From: JALUZX01 sp964561605
GTDB taxonomy: Bacteria; Planctomycetota; UBA1135; JALUZX01
Assembly (NCBI GenBank): GCA_964561605.1
Contig: CAZLQD010000029.1
Span: forward strand, 248,001-312,000
Length of the DNA: 64,000 bases
Direction: 5' to 3'
Shown here: one piece after another, positions 59,881-64,000 of the stretch
How positions within the stretch are numbered: position 1 is the stretch's first letter
How the letters are laid out: each line of letters starts with the position of its first letter
Notes under the pieces: model-generated
Told to the model about the DNA's origin: nothing
Seen by the model: the letters and a program-made list of their open reading frames with translations, nothing else
The model's database searches: none
Made by a program: the position numbers and the translations under genes

Positions 59881-60010
59881 GGCAGAGTCCTCTCGGGAGA
59901 GACGGGATCCAGGGAAGGTCCACCAGCCTGCCCGCTCCCGGTTCACTTGGCAAGGGAAAGGGTGGGGGGGGCAGGTTACACTGGATCTTCTTTTCCGGAG
60001 GTGAATGAAC

Positions 60011-61840
60011 ATGCTCGAACGACCCTTCCTTCTCCTGCTCTTTCTGCTCTTCCCGGGGGGCCGTCCTCCGGCCCAGAGCCTTTTCGTCGAGGCCGAGAGT
60101 TTCCGGCACACCGGCGGATGGGTGAGGGACACCCAGTTCATGGACCAGATGGGCTCTCCCTTCCTGTTGGCCCACGGATTGGGGGTCCCCGTGACCGACG
60201 CGTGGACCCCCGTGACCTTTCCGGAACCGGGCAAATACCGTTTGTGGGTGAGGACCCGGGATTGGACCGCTCCCTGGAAGACCAGGGAGAAGCCCGGGAG
60301 GTTCCGGGTCCTCCTGGGGGGAGTCCCCGTCCCGGTGGTCTTCGGCGTGGAGGGGAACCCCTGGCACTGGCAGGATGGAGGGGTCGTGGAGGTGAAGAAG
60401 GTCCGGACCACTCTGGGCCTCCACGACCTGACGGGATTCGAGGGAAGGTGCGACGCCATCTTCCTCACGAAGGACCTCTCCTTCCGTCCTCCCGACGGGG
60501 GGGCGGAACTGGCACGCTTCCGCCGGCGCCTCCTGGGCTTGCCCGGGGAGCCCCTGGAAGCCGGCACCTTCGATTTGGTGGTTACGGGAGGGGGGATCTC
60601 AGGGATCTGCGCCGCCGTGGCGGCGGCCCGCCTGGGCGTGAAGACCGCCTTGATCCAGGACCGTCCCGTCCTGGGCGGGAACAACAGCTCCGAGGTCCGG
60701 GTATGGCTGGGCGGCGCAATAAACGTGAAGCCCTTTCCCCGGGTCGGGGACATCGTGCGGGAGCTGAAACCGCCCAAGCGTCCCCGGGTCTGTCCCTGGA
60801 AGGGCGACCCAGGGGACTGGGACCGGAACCGGGAGCTCCTGGTCCGGGCGGAGAAGAACCTCACGCTCTTCCTGAACCACCGGGTGGACGGCGTGGAGAT
60901 GGAGAAAGGCCGCATCCGGGCGGTCCTGGCCACGAACACGATGAAGGGCGGGCGGGTCCGGTTCCGTGGGAGGTGGTTCGCCGACACAACGGGCGACGGA
61001 TGTGTCGGGTTCCTCGCCGGGGCGGACTACGAGATCCAGCGGAAGGGGCACATGGGGCGTTCCAACCTCTGGTACCTGGAGGATACGGGCCGCCCCAGCC
61101 CCTTCCCCCGTTGTCCCTGGGCCCTGGACCTGTCGGACAAGCCCTTTCCGGGGCGGAACAAGGCCTGGGCCGGGAATCCCCCCGAGAAACGAAGTCTCGG
61201 CGCCCTCGGGAAGTGGTTCTGGGAGAGCGGCTTCGACAGGGATCCCTTCGGCGAGGGGGAATACATTCGGGACTGGAACTTCCGCGCCATGTACGGAGCC
61301 TGGGACGCCCTGAAGAACGTGGACCATCGCCTCGGGACCTACAGGCTGGCCTGGGCGGCCTATATCTCGGGCAAGAGGGAATCCCGCCGCCTCCTGGGGG
61401 ACGTGGTCCTCACGGAGGCGGATCTGCTGGAGGGACGCAAGTTTCCCGACGGGTGCGTCCCCACGGGTTGGCCCATGGACGTGCACGTGCCCAACCCGAA
61501 CTTCATGAAAGGGTTCGAAGGGGACGCCTTCATCTCCATGGCGTTGTATACCCAGTACAAGAGGCCTTTCTGGGTTCCCTACCGTTGCCTCTACTCCAGG
61601 AACGTGCCGAATCTCTGGATGGCGGGAAGGGACATCAGCGTCACCCACAAGGCCCTGGGAGCCGTGCGGGTGATGCGGACTTGCGGATGCATGGGGGAGA
61701 TCGTGGGGATGGCGGCGGCCGTCTGCAAGGCCCGGAACGCCGACCCCAGGAAGGTCTTCACGGACTACCTGGAGGACTTGAAGACCCTCATGAGAAGAGG
61801 CGTGGGGCGGCGGAAGGGCGACCCCGGGACCTCCCGGTGA
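60011..61840 (+). CDS. secreted FAD-dependent oxidoreductase (PF12831-like)
   Basis: The 609-residue protein has a signal peptide (PFLLLLFLLFPGGRPPAQS). A beta domain of about 160 residues (SLFVEAESFRHTGGWV, PGKYRLWVRTRDW) looks like a carbohydrate-binding module. The Rossmann FAD domain has FDLVVTGGGISGICAAVAAARLG, NNSSEVRVW, the ADTTGDG motif and a late RNLWMAGRDIS-like segment. Such exported flavoproteins are common beside planctomycete glycosidases and may oxidise sugars. GGAGG nine bases before 60011 favours this ATG; one at 60005 would add two residues. It is divergent from GH31/GH95 and likely cofunctional with them. Confidence 0.85.
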   Translation: MLERPFLLLLFLLFPGGRPPAQSLFVEAESFRHTGGWVRDTQFMDQMGSPFLLAHGLGVPVTDAWTPVTFPEPGKYRLWVRTRDWTAPWKTREKPGRFRVLLGGVPVPVVFGVEGNPWHWQDGGVVEVKKVRTTLGLHDLTGFEGRCDAIFLTKDLSFRPPDGGAELARFRRRLLGLPGEPLEAGTFDLVVTGGGISGICAAVAAARLGVKTALIQDRPVLGGNNSSEVRVWLGGAINVKPFPRVGDIVRELKPPKRPRVCPWKGDPGDWDRNRELLVRAEKNLTLFLNHRVDGVEMEKGRIRAVLATNTMKGGRVRFRGRWFADTTGDGCVGFLAGADYEIQRKGHMGRSNLWYLEDTGRPSPFPRCPWALDLSDKPFPGRNKAWAGNPPEKRSLGALGKWFWESGFDRDPFGEGEYIRDWNFRAMYGAWDALKNVDHRLGTYRLAWAAYISGKRESRRLLGDVVLTEADLLEGRKFPDGCVPTGWPMDVHVPNPNFMKGFEGDAFISMALYTQYKRPFWVPYRCLYSRNVPNLWMAGRDISVTHKALGAVRVMRTCGCMGEIVGMAAAVCKARNADPRKVFTDYLEDLKTLMRRGVGRRKGDPGTSR

Positions 61841-61973
61841 AGGCCCCGGAGCCCGCAGGAGGCCGCTGCGGCCGGGAGGATGGGGCCGTGGGGGCCGTCC
61901 CGGGCGGTGGCTTCCCGCCGGGAAGGTTCACGCCCTTCCCGGCGGGAAGGAATCCGGAACCTGGAAAAGAGAA

Positions 61974-61999
61974 GACCCGGCCGGGGGGCCGGCCGGGTC
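61974..61999 (-). terminator. intrinsic terminator between convergent genes
   Basis: GACCCGGCCGG (61974-61984) pairs perfectly with CCGGCCGGGTC (61989-61999) around a GGGG loop. On the minus strand it is followed by TTCTCTTTTCC, a U-rich tail. It ends the zinc-ribbon transcript and could block read-through from the oxidoreductase side. Confidence 0.65.
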
Positions 62000-62047
62000 G
62001 GGGTTCGGGGGGAGCTCTTTCTTCTTCTCGTTCTCTTCAGCGGGCCG

Positions 62048-62233
62048 TCAGCTCGCCTTGTATTTGTTCTTCTCCACCAGCTTGTGGAATCTCTCCTTCT
62101 CCTTCTCGTCGAAGAGGGTGACCGGCTCGCCGCATTCCACGCAGTAGCTGTGCTTCACGCTCATCAGGTAGAACACGTACTTCTTGCAACGGTTGCACCA
62201 CTTCTTTTCCGTGTAGAAATCCATCCTGTCCAT
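62048..62233 (-). CDS. zinc-ribbon microprotein, paralogue 1
   Basis: The 61-residue protein has four Cys (13, 16, 31, 34) in a C-x2-C...C-x2-C zinc ribbon: FYTEKKWCNRCKKYV...YCVECGEPVTLFD. A charged helix (EKEKERFHKLVEK) closes the protein. GGAGGG lies three bases before ATG 62233; a second ATG at 62224 is possible. It is a clear paralogue of the gene at 62605 with the same Cys spacing. The role is unknown; small cytoplasmic zinc proteins of this type may bind RNA or partner proteins. Confidence 0.75.
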   Translation of the reverse strand: MDRMDFYTEKKWCNRCKKYVFYLMSVKHSYCVECGEPVTLFDEKEKERFHKLVEKNKYKAS

Positions 62234-62333
62234 TCTTCCCTCCAGCGCTCTCTTCCAGGTTTCCTTCCTCTCGGGCCGGCGGGGTAGGAGCAAAAGGCTT
62301 GCCGAAAGGGACGGGTTTTTCGAGAAAAAGCGT

Positions 62334-62356
62334 AACCCCTTGACTGAAAAGGGGTT
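62334..62356 (-). terminator. hairpin with T-run in the 371-bp gap 62234-62604
   Basis: AACCCCTT (62334-62341) pairs with AAGGGGTT (62349-62356) around a seven-base loop. On the minus strand ACGCTTTTTC follows, so it may be an intrinsic terminator for the gene at 62605-62799 or a leader attenuator for the gene at 62048. I see no gene in the rest of this gap. Confidence 0.5.
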
Positions 62357-62604
62357 GAGGGCGCATGGCTCCCGGGCCGGCTCCCAGGCGTCAGGGTTCC
62401 TTTCGTGGAGGGATTTCAACACCCGCCGTGGCAGGGGAACCTAATCTCCCGCCAAAGAAGGGGTTGTGTCGGATCGTTGACCTTTCCCAACGGTTCTTTC
62501 CCGGAACTCCAGGGGGTGGGGGATCCGCAACGGCCGGCGGACTCCTCCTTCTCCCCCTGGGTCCGGGGGGAGGGCCCCTTCCGGCCACCAGGGCCCGTCG
62601 CCCT

Positions 62605-62799
62605 TCAGGAGGCCTTGTTGACGGTGTCCTTTTTTTCCAGGGCCTTGCGGAACTTCTTCCGGTCCTCCTCGCTGAAGAGGGTCACGGGGTGGCCGCAACG
62701 GGCGCAGTAGCACTTCTCCAGGCTGAGCAAAAAGGGAACGTATTTACCGCACCTCGGGCACCACTTCTTCTCGGAATAGAAATCGTTGGGAATCAACAT
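62605..62799 (-). CDS. zinc-ribbon microprotein, paralogue 2
   Basis: The 64-residue protein has Cys14, 17, 32 and 35 as zinc ligands plus Cys30: DFYSEKKWCPRCGKYV and YCARCGHPVTLFS, then a basic helix (EEDRKKFRKALEKK). ATG at 62799 has AGGAGAGG eight bases upstream. It is co-oriented with paralogue 1, about half identical, separated by 371 bp, so an ancient tandem duplication is likely. The upstream 283-bp gap (62800-63082) shows no other gene. Confidence 0.75.
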   Translation of the reverse strand: MLIPNDFYSEKKWCPRCGKYVPFLLSLEKCYCARCGHPVTLFSEEDRKKFRKALEKKDTVNKAS

Positions 62800-63082
62800 C
62801 CTGCGGCCCTCTCCTTTCCTCCTCCTGGTTTCGGCGGGGCCGAGGTTCCGCGGGGAGGCCGGGAGATGTCCCCGCCCCACCCGGGGGGCCTGGGGGATCC
62901 CGGTCTTGAGAGACGTGTTCGCACGGGCTCGGCCTCCGGGTTCTCTATAGCGTTTCCGGAAGAGCCGGTTACCGGGAATGGAGGGAGAAGCGCCCTTTCC
63001 AGGCCTCTTTCGCCCGGGGGGTTCGGGAGAGTTTCGGCGGCCGGGTTCCCTTTCGTTGACCCCCGCCCGTCCGGAGAGGATC

Positions 63083-63757
63083 ATGGTGGGGCGGAGAATC
63101 CCAATGGCCCTTTGTCCGGTATGTTCCCGCAGGAAGGCCAAGCGCCTTTGTCCCGTCCTGGGGAAGGCGATCTGCCCCCTCTGCTGTGTCGAAAGAAGAC
63201 GGGCCGACGACCCGGACTGCCCTGGAGATTGCCCCTTCAACGCCAAGGCCAGGGAGGTGGGGCGGCTCCGCACCCAGGCTGTGACCCGCCGCCACGGACC
63301 TTGGCTCTCCCGGAGGGTCAGGGCCTTCGGGAAGGAGATCGATCTTTTCAAGGCGGCCCTGGACCTGGAGGAGGCCCTTTGCGCCTACGGCCTGGTCCGA
63401 TCGCCCCTGGAAGACCGGGAGGTCCTGGAAGCCCTGGACTTCCTCGACACTCTCTCCGGAGAGGTCGTGGTGGTCCTCTCCCCGCCCAACGGCCTTGCCG
63501 CCTGGCTCCAGGATGCTTGGAAAAAGGGCGGCCGGGGCCCCCTGGCCTCCTTCTCCGCCCTGGATTCCCAAAGAAGGCGGAAGCTCCTGGAGGAGCTCAA
63601 GCTCCTGGCCCGGGGAGAGGGGCGACTCGGGGGATACATCCAGGGGGCCACGGCCTTCTTCCGGGAATTCCGAAAGGCCCAGGGGAAGGACGATTCCTGG
63701 TTCCGTAAGATCGCCGGCGGAGGGAGGGGGGAGAGGGGCGCCCTCTTCCTGGGGTGA
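63083..63757 (+). CDS. Cys-rich zinc-binding-like protein
   Basis: The 224-residue protein has a Cys-cluster N-terminus (CPVCSRRKAKRLCPVLGKA, CPLCC, DCPGDCPF; eight Cys within 40 residues). This pattern is seen in other conserved bacterial proteins of unknown function. A helical body follows, with FKAALDLEEALCAYGLV. The ATG at 63083 has GGAGAGG a few bases upstream; the longer frame adds a Pro/Gly-rich stretch. No known enzyme motif is visible. A DNA- or protein-binding role is only a guess. Confidence 0.65.
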   Translation: MVGRRIPMALCPVCSRRKAKRLCPVLGKAICPLCCVERRRADDPDCPGDCPFNAKAREVGRLRTQAVTRRHGPWLSRRVRAFGKEIDLFKAALDLEEALCAYGLVRSPLEDREVLEALDFLDTLSGEVVVVLSPPNGLAAWLQDAWKKGGRGPLASFSALDSQRRRKLLEELKLLARGEGRLGGYIQGATAFFREFRKAQGKDDSWFRKIAGGGRGERGALFLG

Positions 63758-63786
63758 GGCGGGCCCGAAGGCTCCGTCCCGGGCAT

Positions 63787-64000
63787 TCAGCCCCCCTCCA
63801 AGGCGGCCTCGATCTCCTCCCGCACCCAGGGATCCCCTTCCCTGCCCAGGGCCCTCTCCAGTTCGGTCCTGCGGATACCAAGCCTGCCCAGGGCCCAGGC
63901 CCCGGCGGCCCGCAGGAAGGGGGGCTCCTGGTCCAGGAGGCCCGCCAGGGCCCCTCCGAGGTCTTCCCTCCCGAGGTTGGCCGCCGCAATGGCGGCGTTC
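63787..64000 (-). CDS. C-terminus of a HEAT-repeat protein, possibly QueG
   Basis: The frame is open to the window edge, with 70 residues visible. HEAT repeats are seen as NAAIAAANLGRED and LRAAGAWALGRLGIRRTELERA, ending VREEIEAALEGG. Epoxyqueuosine reductase QueG (last step of queuosine synthesis) carries HEAT repeats at its C-terminus with a similar AAWALGRLG motif, and queA is in this window. The iron-sulfur and cobalamin parts would lie outside, so this name is tentative; a generic HEAT protein is equally possible. Confidence 0.5.
   Translation of the reverse strand, partial: NAAIAAANLGREDLGGALAGLLDQEPPFLRAAGAWALGRLGIRRTELERALGREGDPWVREEIEAALEGG

Noticed and set aside
59881..60987. Upstream extension of the GH31 frame by about 370 codons
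   Set aside because: Antisense to the oxidoreductase gene; the signal peptide and GAGAGG at 59880 mark the real start.
1..64000. tRNA, rRNA or riboswitch genes
   Set aside because: I inspected intergenic gaps for cloverleaf T-loop (GGTTCGAATCC-like) and known leader motifs and recognised none; a covariance search was not possible.

Overview
The window is a GC-rich (roughly two-thirds G+C by eye), densely coded Gram-negative chromosome segment. I infer Planctomycetota. The evidence is a giant secreted alpha-2-macroglobulin-like protein with TPRs, many signal-peptide glycoside hydrolases of different families, a secreted PF12831-type FAD oxidoreductase, a beta-helix protein ending in a C-terminal module I associate with planctomycetes, and small KKWCxxC zinc-ribbon proteins. 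The phylum call comes from protein style, not from a marker gene: there is no rRNA, and I recognise no tRNA.

Layout. 1-6.0 kb: 3' part of an alpha-2-macroglobulin-like gene. 6.0-6.6 kb: a mosaic repeat. 6.3-11.5 kb (minus): a four-gene operon with a discoidin-like protein, a GH38 mannosidase and two secreted accessory proteins. 11.5-13.0 kb: a short GH57 protein. 13.1-13.5 kb: a second copy of the mosaic repeat. 13.6-15.8 kb: a GT87-like membrane glycosyltransferase facing a Tat-exported metallophosphoesterase. 15.8-27.4 kb: a complete phosphate module, phoU (minus), pstSCAB (plus), and oprP-like porin-phoB-phoR (minus), with three candidate PHO boxes made of 11-bp-spaced CTTCAY-type repeats. 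27.5-33.5 kb: a GT39-like membrane protein, a degenerate sigma-54-activator-like regulator and two FadL-type porins. 33.7-41.0 kb (minus): a tightly coupled seven-gene electron-transfer operon. 41.1-45.1 kb: a GH20 hexosaminidase and a beta-helix protein. 45.4-48.3 kb: CCA-adding enzyme and a GT2 synthase. 48.4-52.3 kb: queA and three small or membrane genes. 52.3-54.1 kb: a TlpA-like protein and an HD protein. 54.1-61.8 kb: GH95, GH31 and a secreted FAD oxidoreductase. 62.0-64.0 kb: two paralogous zinc-ribbon microproteins, a Cys-rich protein and the C-terminus of a HEAT-repeat protein.

The most interesting system is the 33.7-41.0 kb operon. It combines an outer-membrane beta-barrel with one N-terminal c-type heme (Cyc2-like architecture), a Rieske protein, split b6/subunit-IV-type cytochrome b, a membrane-anchored octaheme protein with a long coiled coil, a monoheme lipoprotein and a small lipoprotein. 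It looks like a quinol/cytochrome complex wired to an outer-membrane electron conduit, possibly for iron oxidation or other extracellular electron transfer. The second striking item is the mosaic repeat pair. It carries an indel-free 96-bp double-hairpin module (three copies) and arrays of a 21-23-bp GGGGCTRACG...A6 unit. The A-tract phasing predicts curved DNA, and one array encodes the C-terminus of a secreted protein.

Carbohydrate genes (GH38, GH20, GH95, GH31, discoidin-like and the FAD oxidoreductase) recur through the window with signal peptides. This fits a heterotroph degrading fucosylated, mannosylated or amino-sugar-containing glycans in the periplasm or outside the cell.
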